The notes: generated from the sequence alone by a model not told the origin. Positions 29,366 through 39,616 are shown, numbered from the stretch's first letter. The stretch: 64,000 nucleotides of DNA from Streptococcaceae bacterium AF77-01CM03A (GCA_027665725.1 JAQDDS010000004.1:1-64000), one strand, 5' to 3'. Program-made: numbers and translations.

Positions 29366-29371
29366 ATTATA
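29366..29371 (-). promoter_or_regulatory. Promoter (-10) of the S4-recF operon
   Basis: On the minus strand TGGTATAAT gives an extended -10 with TATAAT at 29366-29371. The -35 is unclear. The divergent M16 gene has a similar TGGTATAAT at 29470-29478. Confidence 0.6.
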
Positions 29372-29469
29372 CCATATTTTTGCTCAAAATAGTTGAGAAG
29401 AAACTACTGATATGAAAACGATTTTAATTTCAAAAGAGTCAAAGAGAACAGGAAAAATTTTCGTTTTCA

Positions 29470-29478
29470 TGGTATAAT
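29470..29478 (+). promoter_or_regulatory. Extended -10 promoter of the M16/rodZ/pgsA operon
   Basis: TGGTATAAT, hexamer TATAAT at 29473-29478, followed 28 bp later by the ATG with SD AAAGGAGG. Confidence 0.65.
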
Positions 29479-29505
29479 AGAACTCTATGTAAAAGGAGGT
29501 AAAAG

Positions 29506-30756
29506 ATGGAGTTATTCCCTGGAATTGCAGTGCATTTTATCCAATCTAAAAAGTTTAAGACAAATAAAATAACCATGCGTTTCACAGCTCCATTATCTCT
29601 GGATTTAATTTCTGGTCGCATGCTAAGTGCCAGTATGCTTGAAACTGCTAATAAAGGCTATCCAACTGCTCAGGTTCTTAGAAAACATCTGGCAGCATTG
29701 TATGGAGCAGATTTGTCAACTCATGCTTATAGAAGGGGGCAAAGTCACTTAGTAGACGTGAGTTTGACTTATGTTCGAGATGAATTTTTAAGTAAGAAAA
29801 ACGTCTTAACTGCTCAGATTTTAGAATTATTGTATCAAGTCATATTTAATCCATTGTCAAATGAAGATGAATTTGAGAACAATGCCTTTGAAATTGAAAA
29901 AAAACAATTGTTGGCGAGACTAGAATCAGAATTAGAGGATCCTTTCTTCTTTGCCCATAAAGAATTGGATCAGTTGTTTTTCCAAGAAGAATCAATGCAG
30001 TTAGTTCCTAGAGATTTAATTACCAGAATTTCCGAAGAGACTTCTAAATCTTGCTATTCAAGTTTTCAAAAAATGCTGAAGGAAGATAGAATTGATTTAT
30101 TCTTTTTAGGTGATTTTAATGAAATTGAAGTCTTAGAAAACTTGAAGAAATTTAACTTGACAGGTCGTAAAGAAACTGTAAACATTCAATATCAGCAAGG
30201 TTATTCAAATGTTCTTAGAGAAGGAATTGCTAGGAAAAACCTAGGTCAGTCTATTCTAGAAATGGGTTATCATAGCACAATTGGTTATGGAGATGATCAA
30301 AAGATGGCCTTGCTTCTCGTGAATGGTTTGCTTGGAGCTTTCCCGCACTCTAAATTGTTTACCCAAGTTAGGGAAAAGGAAGGGTTGGCCTACACTGTTT
30401 CTAGTCACTTAGATCTCTTTAGTGGATTTTTAAGATTGTTTGCTGGGATAAATCGTCAAAACCGAAACAAGGCAAGAAAATTGATGAATGATCAATTGTT
30501 AGCTATCAAAAATGGTAGATTTACAGATTCTGAAGTTAATCAAACTAAGGAAATGATTCGTAGGACGATGTTGTTGAGTCAGGATAATCAAGATTCGATT
30601 ATAGATAGAGAATACTTAAGCCTCTTTTTTGATAAATCGGTTTTAGACCTGGATACTTTGATAGAGAGACTAGAACAAGTTGACAAGGATGAAATCTGTA
30701 GGGCAGCATCTAGTTTGAAATTGCAGGCTATCTATTTTATGGAAGGAGCAGAATGA
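29506..30756 (+). CDS. M16-like peptidase homologue, YmfF type (no zinc motif)
   Basis: A 416-residue protein with the M16/insulinase fold of YmfF/YlxY-type proteins but without the HxxEH zinc motif; the corresponding N-terminal area reads RMLSASMLETANKGYP. In the M16 superfamily such inactive chains often pair with an active subunit. The following gene, overlapping by 4 bp, has the motif. In B. subtilis ymfF and ymfH sit beside ymfI, rodZ (ymfM) and pgsA; here the order is kept but ymfI is absent. Confidence 0.85.
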   Translation: MELFPGIAVHFIQSKKFKTNKITMRFTAPLSLDLISGRMLSASMLETANKGYPTAQVLRKHLAALYGADLSTHAYRRGQSHLVDVSLTYVRDEFLSKKNVLTAQILELLYQVIFNPLSNEDEFENNAFEIEKKQLLARLESELEDPFFFAHKELDQLFFQEESMQLVPRDLITRISEETSKSCYSSFQKMLKEDRIDLFFLGDFNEIEVLENLKKFNLTGRKETVNIQYQQGYSNVLREGIARKNLGQSILEMGYHSTIGYGDDQKMALLLVNGLLGAFPHSKLFTQVREKEGLAYTVSSHLDLFSGFLRLFAGINRQNRNKARKLMNDQLLAIKNGRFTDSEVNQTKEMIRRTMLLSQDNQDSIIDREYLSLFFDKSVLDLDTLIERLEQVDKDEICRAASSLKLQAIYFMEGAE

Positions 30757-32033
30757 CTAGAGTTACTTTTCAAGAGAAATATTATCCTGCTGTAAAGGAA
30801 ACTCTTTATCAAGCAAAATTAGAAAATGGATTGACAGTTTCTTTACTTCCTAAAAATGATTTTAACGAAGTTTATGGTGTAGTAACTGTCTATGTTGGTT
30901 CAGTTGACACTGAGTTTACAGCTAGAGATAGTAAAAAGAAAACATATCCTAAGGGAATCGCTCATTTTTTAGAACATAAACTTTTTGAAAGAGAAAATTC
31001 TGAAGATATCATGGCTGCATTTACCAAATTAGGTGCAGATAGTAACGCCTTTACAAGCTTTACAAATACAAGTTATCTTTTTTCAACCTCTGACAATGTC
31101 GCTGAGTGTTTGGACTTGCTTGACGAGCTTGTTACTAGCTTTAACATTACTGAAGAATCTGTTGAACGAGAAAAGGATATTATTCAACAAGAACGCGAAA
31201 TGTATCAGGATGATCCTGATTCTTGCTTGTTCTTTAAAACACTTGCAAATCTATATCCGGCAACTCCACTAGCTTCAGATATTGTTGGGACTGAAGATTC
31301 GATAGAAGATATTAGTTTAGAAGATCTACGGGACAATTTTGATGAATTTTACACTCCTGCCAATAGCCATATTTTCCTCGTTGGAAATTTTGATTTAGAG
31401 TTGATACAGAATTATTTTTCGCAAAAGGATGTTGGAGATCGTATAGTTCAAAATCCAAGAGAACCAATCGCTTTACACCCTGTAAAGAAGGTTGAGAGCA
31501 TTCGTATGGATGTTGCATCACCTAAATTAGCAATTGGTGTTCGAACGAATTCTGATATGAGTCACCAGGATTGTTATCGATATAGCGTCTTACTAAGAGC
31601 TTTATTTACGATGATGTTTGGTTGGACTTCTAAAAGATTTCAGAGTTTGTATGAAACTGGGAAATTAGATTCTTCATTATCTTTAGAAGTTGAGATCAAT
31701 CGACGTTTTAACTTTTTGATGCTGACAATGGATACAAAGGAACCTGTTGCTATTTCGCATCAATTTCGGAAGGCAATTCAGAACTTTGCTACCGATTCAG
31801 ATGTATCAGAGGAACATCTTGATTTAATCAAAAGTGAAATTTATGGAGAATTTATCCATAATATGAACTCTTTAGAATTTATTGCGACGCAATATCAGTC
31901 ACATTCTGACGAAACAACCCTGTTTGATTTGCCAAAGATTATACAGGAAATGACCTTGGATGATGTTCTTGAGGTAGGACATCATTTTATCGACAATAGT
32001 GAAATAGTTGAATTTACAATTTTTCCACTATAG
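30753..32033 (+). CDS. M16 zinc peptidase, YmfH type
   Basis: A 426-residue M16 family protein with the inverted zinc motif HFLEH (residues 71-75) and the downstream Glu in ETxxxxEREKDIIQQE. It overlaps the preceding YmfF-type gene by 4 bp, so the two likely form an active/inactive heterodimer. The substrate is unknown; membrane-associated peptide processing is a fair guess. It is followed 47 bp later by rodZ. Confidence 0.88.
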   Translation: MTRVTFQEKYYPAVKETLYQAKLENGLTVSLLPKNDFNEVYGVVTVYVGSVDTEFTARDSKKKTYPKGIAHFLEHKLFERENSEDIMAAFTKLGADSNAFTSFTNTSYLFSTSDNVAECLDLLDELVTSFNITEESVEREKDIIQQEREMYQDDPDSCLFFKTLANLYPATPLASDIVGTEDSIEDISLEDLRDNFDEFYTPANSHIFLVGNFDLELIQNYFSQKDVGDRIVQNPREPIALHPVKKVESIRMDVASPKLAIGVRTNSDMSHQDCYRYSVLLRALFTMMFGWTSKRFQSLYETGKLDSSLSLEVEINRRFNFLMLTMDTKEPVAISHQFRKAIQNFATDSDVSEEHLDLIKSEIYGEFIHNMNSLEFIATQYQSHSDETTLFDLPKIIQEMTLDDVLEVGHHFIDNSEIVEFTIFPL

Positions 32034-32080
32034 CCATTGAAATATAAAATAAAATAGACTAGAAAGAAGGCATGGTAAGT

Positions 32081-32908
32081 ATGAGAAAAAAAACAATTGG
32101 TGAAGTGTTACGTTTAGCAAGAATCAATCAAGGTTTGAGTTTAGAGGAATTGCAGCGCAAGACAGACATTCAACTGAATTTGCTTGAGGCTTTAGAATCA
32201 GATGATTTCGACCAATTGCCAAGCCCTTTTTATACACGTTCTTTTTTGAGGAAGTATGCTTGGGCAGTTGAGTTGGATGAAAGCCTTGTTTTAGACGCAT
32301 ATGATTCAGGGAGCATGATTACCTATGAGGAAGTTGATGTTGATGAGATAGAACTATCAGGTCGTAGACGTTCCAATCGTAAGAAACGTTCTTTGCTTCC
32401 GCTGTTTTACTTCATTCTCTTCTCCTTGTCTATTATAATTTTTGTTTCTTATTATGTTTGGAATTACATTCAAACACAACCGACAGCAACAACTTCAGCC
32501 AACTATAATGTTGTGACGACAACAACAAGTGCAACAAGCAGTGAAACAACAACTAGCAATCAAACCACTAGCCCATCAAGTTCGAGCGATGCATCAACTG
32601 TGACGGTTTCTGGCCAGGGAGATGTTATATCGGTAGAATATAAAACTGCTAAAGATACTGCCGAACTTCAACTATCTGTGACGGATGCAACAAGCTGGAT
32701 TAGTGTTTCAGATACTGACTTGGCTGGAGGGACTACTCTTGAGCCAAATAATAAAACAGCCAAAACAACAGTTTCTAAAGGCTCTCCAGTAACTATCACA
32801 TTAGGCGTTGTCAAAGGCGTGAAAATCAAGATCGATAATCAGGAAATTGATACTTCGAAATTAACTGGTCAAACTGGCTGGATTACACTGAAATTAGGTT
32901 CAAATTAA
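32081..32908 (+). CDS. rodZ: Cell-shape regulator RodZ
   Basis: Bitopic protein of the elongasome. The 275-residue chain has an N-terminal HTH (about 1-75, IGEVLRLARINQGLSLEEL), a basic juxtamembrane stretch RRRSNRKKRS, one TM (about 108-128), a Thr/Ser-rich linker, and a C-terminal beta domain. The start MRKKTIGE (32081) follows pneumococcal RodZ; an in-frame ATG 9 bp upstream is an alternative. Operon with pgsA. mreCD lie 3 kb downstream. Confidence 0.9.
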   Translation: MRKKTIGEVLRLARINQGLSLEELQRKTDIQLNLLEALESDDFDQLPSPFYTRSFLRKYAWAVELDESLVLDAYDSGSMITYEEVDVDEIELSGRRRSNRKKRSLLPLFYFILFSLSIIIFVSYYVWNYIQTQPTATTSANYNVVTTTTSATSSETTTSNQTTSPSSSSDASTVTVSGQGDVISVEYKTAKDTAELQLSVTDATSWISVSDTDLAGGTTLEPNNKTAKTTVSKGSPVTITLGVVKGVKIKIDNQEIDTSKLTGQTGWITLKLGSN

Positions 32909-32919
32909 GGAAGGATAAC

Positions 32920-33459
32920 ATGAAAAAAGAGAATATTCCTAACATACTGACGCTTGGTAGAATTTTATTTATTCCGATTTTTGTTCTCCTTCTATCATTT
33001 GGACAATCTCCTGTGTTACATAAAATAGCAGCAATTATTTTTGCCATTGCCAGTATCACTGACTATCTAGATGGCTATTTAGCTAGAAAATGGCAAGTAG
33101 TTAGCAATTTTGGGAAATTCGCGGATCCGATGGCTGATAAGCTGTTGGTTATGTCAGCCTTTATCATGCTAGTAGGTTTAAATATGGCTCCTGCTTGGGT
33201 AGTAGCGGTAATCATTTGCCGAGAACTTGCAGTTACTGGGTTGCGCCTGCTTTTAGTTGAAACTGGTGGAACTGTTTTAGCTGCAGCAATGCCAGGAAAA
33301 ATCAAGACATTTAGCCAGATGTTCGCGATTATCTTCTTGTTATTCCATTGGAATTTACTTGGTCAGATAACTCTTTATATTGCCTTGTTCTTCACAGTTT
33401 ATTCTGGTTATGATTACTTCAAGGGAAGCGCGTATTTGTTTAAAGGAACCTTTCGCTAG
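32920..33459 (+). CDS. pgsA: CDP-diacylglycerol-glycerol-3-phosphate 3-phosphatidyltransferase
   Basis: Integral membrane enzyme making phosphatidylglycerol phosphate. The 179-residue protein has four to five TMs and the CDP-alcohol phosphotransferase motif: D-YL-DG-YL-AR, then G and two Asp (GKFADPMADK). It lies 11 bp after rodZ and 2 bp before ecfA1, so it links the shape genes and the ECF module in one transcript. Confidence 0.95.
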   Translation: MKKENIPNILTLGRILFIPIFVLLLSFGQSPVLHKIAAIIFAIASITDYLDGYLARKWQVVSNFGKFADPMADKLLVMSAFIMLVGLNMAPAWVVAVIICRELAVTGLRLLLVETGGTVLAAAMPGKIKTFSQMFAIIFLLFHWNLLGQITLYIALFFTVYSGYDYFKGSAYLFKGTFR

Positions 33460-33461
33460 AT

Positions 33462-34289
33462 ATGGAATCGATTATTGAAATTAAGAATCTGTCATTTCGA
33501 TACCAGGCAGATCAAGAACACTATGATGTTCATAACATTTCGTTTCACGTGAAACGTGGAGAATGGTTGTCTATCGTTGGTCATAATGGTAGTGGAAAAT
33601 CAACAACTGTTCGCTTGATTGACGGTTTGCTAGAAGCGGAATCTGGAGAAATTTGGATAGACGGTGATTGCCTAACTCCGGAAAACGTCTGGGAAAAAAG
33701 ACGTAAGATTGGTATGGTATTTCAAAATCCTGATAACCAATTCGTGGGAGCAACCGTAGAAGATGATGTTGCTTTTGGACTAGAAAACCAAGGGATTCCA
33801 CTTGAAGAGATGAAGAAACGAGTTTCTGAAGCTCTGTCATTAGTTGGGATGGCTGAATTTACTAAAAAAGAACCAGCTCGCTTGTCAGGTGGTCAAAAAC
33901 AGAGAGTGGCTATCGCAGGAGTTGTAGCTCTGCGACCAGATATTTTAATCTTGGATGAGGCTACAAGTATGTTGGACCCAGAAGGACGACTAGAGTTGAT
34001 TAAGATAGTTCAGAAGATTCGCCAAGATCACCAGATGACAGTCATATCCATTACACATGACTTAGATGAGGTTGCTATGAGTGACCGTGTTTTGGTAATG
34101 AAAAAAGGAGAGGTCGAGTCAACAAGCACTCCTAGGGAATTATTCTCTAGGTCAGATTTAGATCAAATTGGATTAGATCAACCCTTTGTCAACCAATTAA
34201 AAGAATCGCTACGTACTAGTGGCTTGAAATTACCAGAGCACTACCTGACCGAAGAGGAGCTCGAGGAGGCTTTATGGGAATTATTCTAG
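33462..34289 (+). CDS. ecfA1: ECF transporter ATP-binding protein EcfA1
   Basis: One of two ATPases that energise vitamin uptake by group II ECF transporters with interchangeable S components. The 275-residue protein has Walker [10 protein letters not shown], signature LSGGQKQR, Walker [12 protein letters not shown] and the H-loop ITHD. Its 3' end overlaps ecfA2 by 16 bp. A palindromic parS-type element (33541-33556) lies inside the coding region at residues FHVKR. Confidence 0.95.
   Translation: MESIIEIKNLSFRYQADQEHYDVHNISFHVKRGEWLSIVGHNGSGKSTTVRLIDGLLEAESGEIWIDGDCLTPENVWEKRRKIGMVFQNPDNQFVGATVEDDVAFGLENQGIPLEEMKKRVSEALSLVGMAEFTKKEPARLSGGQKQRVAIAGVVALRPDILILDEATSMLDPEGRLELIKIVQKIRQDHQMTVISITHDLDEVAMSDRVLVMKKGEVESTSTPRELFSRSDLDQIGLDQPFVNQLKESLRTSGLKLPEHYLTEEELEEALWELF
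33541..33556. promoter_or_regulatory. parS-type site inside ecfA1
   Basis: CGTTTCACGTGAAACG has the complete inner 14-bp palindrome GTTTCACGTGAAAC; only the two outermost bases differ from parS. It is coding sequence, about 19 kb right of oriC. Confidence 0.8.
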
Positions 34290-35113
34290 ACAATGTTAGT
34301 TATACGTATCAAGAAGGAACGCCCTTTGCCTCAGCTGCCTTGTCTGATGTCAGTTTGACAATAGAGGATGGATCTTATACAGCAATTATTGGGCATACAG
34401 GAAGTGGGAAATCAACAATTCTACAACTTTTGAATGGTTTGCTCGTTCCTACAGAGGGAAGTGTTCGTGTTTTTGATACATTGATTACATCAACATCAGT
34501 CAATAAGCAAATTCGTCAAATTCGCAAACAAGTAGGCTTGGTCTTTCAGTTTGCTGAAAATCAAATTTTTGAGGAAACTGTCTTAAAAGATGTGGCTTTT
34601 GGACCTCAAAATTTTGGAGTTTCTGTAGAAGAGGCAGAAGCTATTGCGCGTGAAAAACTAGCTTTAGTAGGAATTGACGAGTCACTCTTTGAGCGCAGCC
34701 CGTTTGAACTTTCAGGAGGTCAGATGAGAAGGGTTGCGATTGCTGGAATTTTAGCAATGGAGCCTAGTATCTTAGTTTTAGATGAACCTACAGCAGGACT
34801 AGATCCAATTGGTCGGAAAGAGTTGATGACTTTGTTTAAAAAGCTTCATCAAGATGGCATCACGATTGTTTTGGTGACTCACCTTATGGATGACGTGGCC
34901 GAATTTGCTGACCAAGTTTATGTGATAGAAAAAGGAAAGTTGGTCAAGAATGGGAAGCCAAGTCTTGTTTTTCAAAATGTCGAATTCATGGAAAAAATCC
35001 AATTAGGTGTTCCAAAAATCACAAGATTTGCTCAAAGGCTAGCTGAACGAGGAGTTTCTTTTAAACAATTGCCGATAACGATAGAGGAGTTTAAGGAGTT
35101 CATCAATGGATAA
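34274..35113 (+). CDS. ecfA2: ECF transporter ATP-binding protein EcfA2
   Basis: Partner ATPase of EcfA1. The 279-residue protein has Walker [10 protein letters not shown], signature LSGGQMRR, Walker [13 protein letters not shown] and H-loop VTHLMDD. It begins within the 3' end of ecfA1 (16 bp overlap) and overlaps ecfT by 8 bp, showing tight translational coupling of the three subunits. Confidence 0.95.
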   Translation: MGIILDNVSYTYQEGTPFASAALSDVSLTIEDGSYTAIIGHTGSGKSTILQLLNGLLVPTEGSVRVFDTLITSTSVNKQIRQIRKQVGLVFQFAENQIFEETVLKDVAFGPQNFGVSVEEAEAIAREKLALVGIDESLFERSPFELSGGQMRRVAIAGILAMEPSILVLDEPTAGLDPIGRKELMTLFKKLHQDGITIVLVTHLMDDVAEFADQVYVIEKGKLVKNGKPSLVFQNVEFMEKIQLGVPKITRFAQRLAERGVSFKQLPITIEEFKEFING

Positions 35114-35900
35114 CATGATTTTAGGTCGTTACATACCAGGAAATTCGATTGTTCATCGTTTGGATCCTCGTAGTAAGTTAGTGGCAATGATTTTATTAAT
35201 TATTATCGTTTTTTGGGCTAACAATCCAATAACTAATGTGATCCTTTTCGTTGCAACAGGCATATTTGTCATTTTATCAGAAGTTCCCTTATCTTTTTTT
35301 ATAAAAGGTTTGCGGTCTATGTTTTTTCTGATTGCTTTTACAACCCTTTTTCAACTGTTCTTTATCTCTGGTGGTCACGTCTTGTTCGAGATGGGGTTTA
35401 TAAAAATCACAAGCTATGGTATTGAGCAGGCAGGAATTATTTTTTGTCGTTTTGTGTTGATTATCTTTTTCTCAACCTTGCTAACCTTGACGACCATGCC
35501 ACTTAGTTTGGCAACAGCAGTTGAATCCTTGCTTGGACCTTTAAAAAGATTTAAGGTTCCAGTTCATGAGATTGGGCTCATGTTGTCTATGAGTTTGCGA
35601 TTTGTACCAACCTTAATGGATGATACGATTCGAATTATGAACGCTCAAAAGGCGCGTGGTGTTGATTTTGGAGAAGGAAATATCATCCAAAAAGTTAAGG
35701 CTATGATTCCTATTTTGATTCCTTTATTCGCTACGAGTTTGAAACGAGCGGATTCTCTTGCTACAGCCATGGAAGCTAGAGGATATCAAGGTGGGAATGG
35801 ACGCAGTCAGTACCGGCAGTTGAATTGGATGAATAAAGATAGTGTGGCCTTACTCCTTGTGTGTGTGTTGGGTTTGATTCTATTTTTGTTGAAGTCCTAA
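35106..35900 (+). CDS. ecfT: ECF transporter transmembrane subunit EcfT
   Basis: Membrane scaffold linking the ATPases to substrate-binding S components. The 264-residue protein has about six hydrophobic segments and the two Ala-Arg-Gly coupling helices (QKARGVDF and MEARGYQGG) that contact EcfA1/A2. No S component is adjacent, as expected for the shared group II module. Confidence 0.94.
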   Translation: MDNMILGRYIPGNSIVHRLDPRSKLVAMILLIIIVFWANNPITNVILFVATGIFVILSEVPLSFFIKGLRSMFFLIAFTTLFQLFFISGGHVLFEMGFIKITSYGIEQAGIIFCRFVLIIFFSTLLTLTTMPLSLATAVESLLGPLKRFKVPVHEIGLMLSMSLRFVPTLMDDTIRIMNAQKARGVDFGEGNIIQKVKAMIPILIPLFATSLKRADSLATAMEARGYQGGNGRSQYRQLNWMNKDSVALLLVCVLGLILFLLKS

Positions 35901-35931
35901 AGTGAAGTATAGAATGAGATAGGGTAGAGGT

Positions 35932-36753
35932 ATGAATCGTTTTAAAAAATCAAAATATATCATTGTTCTATTTGTCGTCGTATTGATAGTTTCAGTTTTT
36001 TTAGTGACGACACAATCAAGTACAGTTGTGACAAAAGCTGGAGATGGCATTTCTCTGATAGATAGAATTGTGCAAAAACCATTTCAATGGTTAGAATCTA
36101 CAAAGTCAGATTTAGGAAATTTGACGAGAGCTTATAATGAGAATGAAGCTCTTAAAAAAGAATTCTATCAAATGGAAAAGGAAAAGAATGAAGCAGATCG
36201 CTTAAAAGAAGAAAATGAACAACTGCGCCAATTGCTAGATATGAAGTCAAAATTGAATGCGACTAAGCTAATTGCTGCGGATGTTATCATGAGAACTCCG
36301 GCGACTTGGAAACAAGAATTAACAGTTAATGTTGGTTCGCAACAAGGTGTAACAACTAGTATGCTTGTTGTTTCTGGTGGAGGATTGGTTGGAAGCGTTG
36401 AAAACGTAGAAGACAACTCAACTGTGGTCAATTTATTAACGAATGCTGAAAATACAGAGAAGATTTCTGTTAAAATCCAGCATGGGTCTAATAGTATTTA
36501 TGGTATTATCGTTGGCTATGACAAGGAAAAGGAACTGTTGAAAATTAGTCAGCTAAATAATAGTGGAGATATTAGTCAAGGTGATAAAGTGGTAACTGGA
36601 GGTTTGGGGAACTTCAATACTACAGACATTCCTGTAGGAGAAGTCGTATCTGTGACCCCTACTAATGATTATCTGACAAGAGAAGTTATGGTCAAAATGC
36701 ATGCTGATTCAATGAATCTTAAAGTCGTAGAGTTAGTGGGGAATCCATCATGA
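35932..36753 (+). CDS. mreC: Rod shape-determining protein MreC
   Basis: Bitopic elongasome scaffold. The 273-residue protein has a short cytoplasmic N-terminus, one TM (about 9-27), a coiled coil (about 65-105, rich in KEENEQLRQLL) and a C-terminal beta-barrel domain. It starts 31 bp after ecfT and overlaps mreD by 4 bp. mreB is absent here, as in ovoid cocci, which keep MreCD without MreB. Confidence 0.94.
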   Translation: MNRFKKSKYIIVLFVVVLIVSVFLVTTQSSTVVTKAGDGISLIDRIVQKPFQWLESTKSDLGNLTRAYNENEALKKEFYQMEKEKNEADRLKEENEQLRQLLDMKSKLNATKLIAADVIMRTPATWKQELTVNVGSQQGVTTSMLVVSGGGLVGSVENVEDNSTVVNLLTNAENTEKISVKIQHGSNSIYGIIVGYDKEKELLKISQLNNSGDISQGDKVVTGGLGNFNTTDIPVGEVVSVTPTNDYLTREVMVKMHADSMNLKVVELVGNPS

Positions 36754-37244
36754 GACTTTTTAAGCAAATAGGGATGTTTTTGCTCTTGCCCGTAATCATT
36801 TTAATAGATAGCCACTTAGGACAATTTGTAAATAGCTTTTTCCCACATTTTCAAATTGTAAGCCACTTCATCTTCATCTTCTTATTATTCGAGACAATCG
36901 AAGTATCAGAATATCTGTTTTTGGCCTATTGCTTAGTTCTAGGACTTATATACGACATCTATTTCTTCCATCTGATAGGGATAGCCAGTCTTCTTTTTGT
37001 GATTATTGGAGCAATCGTATATAAAAGCAACTCTGTTATTTTGTTAAATAGATGGACAAGATTATTAGCTATTTTAATGATGACTTTTACATTTGAATTT
37101 GGTAGCTTTATTCTAGCACATGTGGTAGGATTGACTGCAGAAAATCTACCTGTTTTTATAGTTTATAGTCTGGGTCCTACTATGATATTGAATTTTATAT
37201 GGATGTTAGTTTTCCAATATATTTTTGAAAAAATATATCTATAA
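36750..37244 (+). CDS. mreD: Rod shape-determining protein MreD
   Basis: A 164-residue integral membrane protein with about five TM helices, partner of MreC in peripheral wall synthesis. The sequence is hydrophobic throughout with few polar loops. It overlaps mreC by 4 bp and ends 93 bp before pcsB, the same arrangement as in pneumococcus. Confidence 0.92.
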   Translation: MRLFKQIGMFLLLPVIILIDSHLGQFVNSFFPHFQIVSHFIFIFLLFETIEVSEYLFLAYCLVLGLIYDIYFFHLIGIASLLFVIIGAIVYKSNSVILLNRWTRLLAILMMTFTFEFGSFILAHVVGLTAENLPVFIVYSLGPTMILNFIWMLVFQYIFEKIYL

Positions 37245-37258
37245 GAAAGAAACAAAAC

Positions 37259-37302
37259 TGTAATAAAGGCGTAATATTTATTAGGCCTTTTTTTGATATA
37301 CT
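37259..37302 (+). promoter_or_regulatory. VicR (WalR)-dependent promoter of pcsB
   Basis: TGTAAT-AAAGG-CGTAAT (37259-37275) fits the WalR/VicR direct repeat (two TGTWAH-type hexamers, 5-bp spacer) with one mismatch. The -10 TATACT is at 37297-37302. PcsB is the key essential target of VicRK in pneumococcus, so this site is expected. Confidence 0.8.
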
Positions 37303-37337
37303 AGTATTGTCTTTTTAAAGAAGGAGTATTTACACTT

Positions 37338-38552
37338 ATGAAGAAAAAAATTCTAGCATCACTTTTGTTAAGTACAGTATTGGTTTCACAAGGAGCTGTT
37401 CTGTCAAGTGTTAAAGCTAACACAACAGATGAAAAAATTGCAGCTCAAGATAGCAAAATTAGTGAGTTGACAACACAACAAAAGGAAGCTCAAAAACAAG
37501 TTGATGAGATTCAAACTCAAGTTACAGCTATTCAAACAGAACAAGAAAAGTTGCAAACTGAAAATGAAAAACTTCAAGAAGAATCTAAAAAACTTGAAGG
37601 TGAAATCACAGAGCTTTCAAAAAATATCGTAGCTCGTAATGAATCGCTTGAAAACCAAGCTCGTAGTGCACAAACTAACGGAACTGCTACAAGCTACATT
37701 AATACAATTATTAACTCTAACTCAATCACAGAAGCTATTTCTCGTGTAGCAGCAATGAGTGAAATTGTATCAGCTAACAACAAAATGTTGCAACAACAAA
37801 AAGAAGATAAAAAAGCTATTGCTGAGAAACAAGTTGCTAATAATGAAGCAATCAACACAGTTATTGCTAACCAACAAACACTTGCAGATGACGCCCAAGC
37901 TTTGACAACAAAACAAGCTGAATTGAAAGTGGCTGAGTTGAATCTTGCAGCAGAAAAAGCTACTGCAGAAGGTGAAAAAGCTACCTTGCTAGAGCAAAAG
38001 GCGACAGCTGAGGCAGAAGCGAAAGCAGCGGCAGAAGCAGAAGCGGCTTACAAAGCTCAACAAACAAGTCAACAACAAACAGTTGCAGCTTCAGCAAACA
38101 CAACATTTGCAGCACAAGTACAAGCAGCTTCAAGTTCTTCATCTTCATCTTCATCAGATGATGACTCGAGTTACACACCTGCACCAACTCCTGTAAGCCA
38201 ACGTCCTACATATAGTACAAACGCTTCAAGTTATCCAACAGGTGAATGTACATGGGGAGCTAAAACATTGGCACCTTGGGCCGGAGATTACTGGGGTAAC
38301 GGAGCGCAGTGGGCAACAAGTGCAGCTGCAGCAGGTTTCCGTACTGGTTCTCAACCACAAGTTGGTGCGATTGCATGTTGGAATGATGGTGGCTATGGAC
38401 ACGTAGCAGTTGTTACAGCTGTTTCATCTACAACAAGTATCCAAGTATCAGAATCTAACTACGGTGGAAACCGTACGATCGGTAACAAACGTGGATGGTT
38501 CAACCCAACTACAACTTCTGAAGGTTATGTTACTTACATCTATCCAAACTAA
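37338..38552 (+). CDS. pcsB: Secreted CHAP-domain cell-separation hydrolase PcsB
   Basis: Peptidoglycan hydrolase activated by FtsEX at the septum. The 404-residue protein has a signal peptide (about 1-28), a long coiled coil (about 30-240) that contacts FtsX, an Ala/Ser-rich linker with a run of nine Ser, and a C-terminal CHAP domain with catalytic C304 (GECTWGA) and H355 (YGHVAVV). It is about 12 residues longer than the pneumococcal form, within the linker. SD AAGGAG is well placed. Confidence 0.95.
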   Translation: MKKKILASLLLSTVLVSQGAVLSSVKANTTDEKIAAQDSKISELTTQQKEAQKQVDEIQTQVTAIQTEQEKLQTENEKLQEESKKLEGEITELSKNIVARNESLENQARSAQTNGTATSYINTIINSNSITEAISRVAAMSEIVSANNKMLQQQKEDKKAIAEKQVANNEAINTVIANQQTLADDAQALTTKQAELKVAELNLAAEKATAEGEKATLLEQKATAEAEAKAAAEAEAAYKAQQTSQQQTVAASANTTFAAQVQAASSSSSSSSSDDDSSYTPAPTPVSQRPTYSTNASSYPTGECTWGAKTLAPWAGDYWGNGAQWATSAAAAGFRTGSQPQVGAIACWNDGGYGHVAVVTAVSSTTSIQVSESNYGGNRTIGNKRGWFNPTTTSEGYVTYIYPN

Positions 38553-38562
38553 TGAAAAAATT

Positions 38563-38590
38563 GGGACTCTTTCCGAGTCTCTTTTCTTGT
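38563..38590 (+). terminator. Terminator after pcsB
   Basis: GGGACTC/GAGTCTC stem with TTTCC loop, then TTTTCTTG, 11 bp after the pcsB stop. Confidence 0.75.
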
Positions 38591-38631
38591 CTTTAAATTG
38601 CGAAGTTCTGCTAAAAAACTATCAAAATAGC

Positions 38632-38660
38632 TTGATAATATTGAGAAATTATGGTAGAAT
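38632..38660 (+). promoter_or_regulatory. Promoter of rpsB-tsf
   Basis: TTGATA (38632-38637), 17-bp spacer, TAGAAT (38655-38660) with an upstream TG. A leader of about 110 nt precedes the rpsB ATG, long enough to hold a ribosomal-protein autoregulatory structure, although no named leader motif was recognised with certainty. Confidence 0.7.
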
Positions 38661-38776
38661 CAAACTTGTCGTGTGAACGATAATACTCATTCTTGATGAA
38701 TTGTGAAACTGTTGCCTTTGGGTTGTTTTGCAAGCTGAAATCGAGAAGAGGAAAAAACAAAAAAGGAGAAATACTC

Positions 38777-39559
38777 ATGGCAGTAATTTCAATGAAACAA
38801 CTTCTTGAGGCTGGTGTACACTTTGGTCACCAAACTCGTCGCTGGAACCCTAAGATGGCTAAGTACATCTTCACTGAACGTAACGGAATCCACGTTATCG
38901 ACTTGCAACAAACTGTAAAATACGCTGACCAAGCATACGACTTTATGCGTGATGCAGCAGCTAACGATGCAGTTGTATTGTTTGTTGGTACTAAGAAACA
39001 AGCTGCTGACGCTGTTAAAGAAGAAGCAGAACGTTCAGGTCAATACTTCATCAACCACCGTTGGTTGGGTGGTACCCTTACTAACTGGGGAACAATCCAA
39101 AAACGTATCGCTCGTTTGAAAGAAATCAAACGCATGGAAGAAGAAGGAATCTTCGATGTTCTTCCTAAGAAAGAAGTTGCACTTCTTAACAAACAACGTG
39201 CTCGTCTTGAAAAATTCTTGGGTGGTATCGAAGACATGCCTCGCATCCCAGATGTAATGTACGTAGTTGACCCACATAAAGAGCAAATCGCTGTTAAAGA
39301 AGCTAAAAAATTGGGAATCCCAGTTGTAGCGATGGTTGACACAAACACTGATCCAGATGATATCGATGTAATCATCCCAGCTAACGATGACGCTATCCGC
39401 GCAGTTAAGTTGATCACAGCTAAATTGGCAGACGCTATCATCGAAGGTCGCCAAGGTGAAGATGCTGTAGCAGCAGTTGAAGCAGAATTTGTAGCTTCAG
39501 AAGCTCAAGCAGACTCAATCGAAGAAATCGTTGAAGTTGTTGAAGGCGACAACGCTTAA
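38777..39559 (+). CDS. rpsB: 30S ribosomal protein S2
   Basis: The start [17 protein letters not shown] (38777, SD AAAGGAG) matches streptococcal S2; a longer frame from 38693 only covers the leader. The 260-residue protein has signatures such as [12 protein letters not shown] and WLGGTLTN, and an acidic C-terminal tail. Codon use is strongly biased as in highly expressed genes. It is co-transcribed with tsf through a hairpin. Confidence 0.97.
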   Translation: MAVISMKQLLEAGVHFGHQTRRWNPKMAKYIFTERNGIHVIDLQQTVKYADQAYDFMRDAAANDAVVLFVGTKKQAADAVKEEAERSGQYFINHRWLGGTLTNWGTIQKRIARLKEIKRMEEEGIFDVLPKKEVALLNKQRARLEKFLGGIEDMPRIPDVMYVVDPHKEQIAVKEAKKLGIPVVAMVDTNTDPDDIDVIIPANDDAIRAVKLITAKLADAIIEGRQGEDAVAAVEAEFVASEAQADSIEEIVEVVEGDNA

Positions 39560-39580
39560 TTCGTATAAATAGTAATTACC

Positions 39581-39616
39581 TAGGAGGGCGGGGCTTAGCC
39601 CGGCTCTCCTATTTTT
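39581..39616 (+). terminator. GC-rich hairpin between rpsB and tsf (attenuator)
   Basis: TAGGAG pairs with CTCCTA, extended by an inner GC-rich stem (GGC/GCT, GGG/CCC, one G-G mismatch), then ATTTTTAAAA. It has terminator form but lies inside the rpsB-tsf operon, so it probably allows partial readthrough and sets the S2:EF-Ts ratio. Confidence 0.7.
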
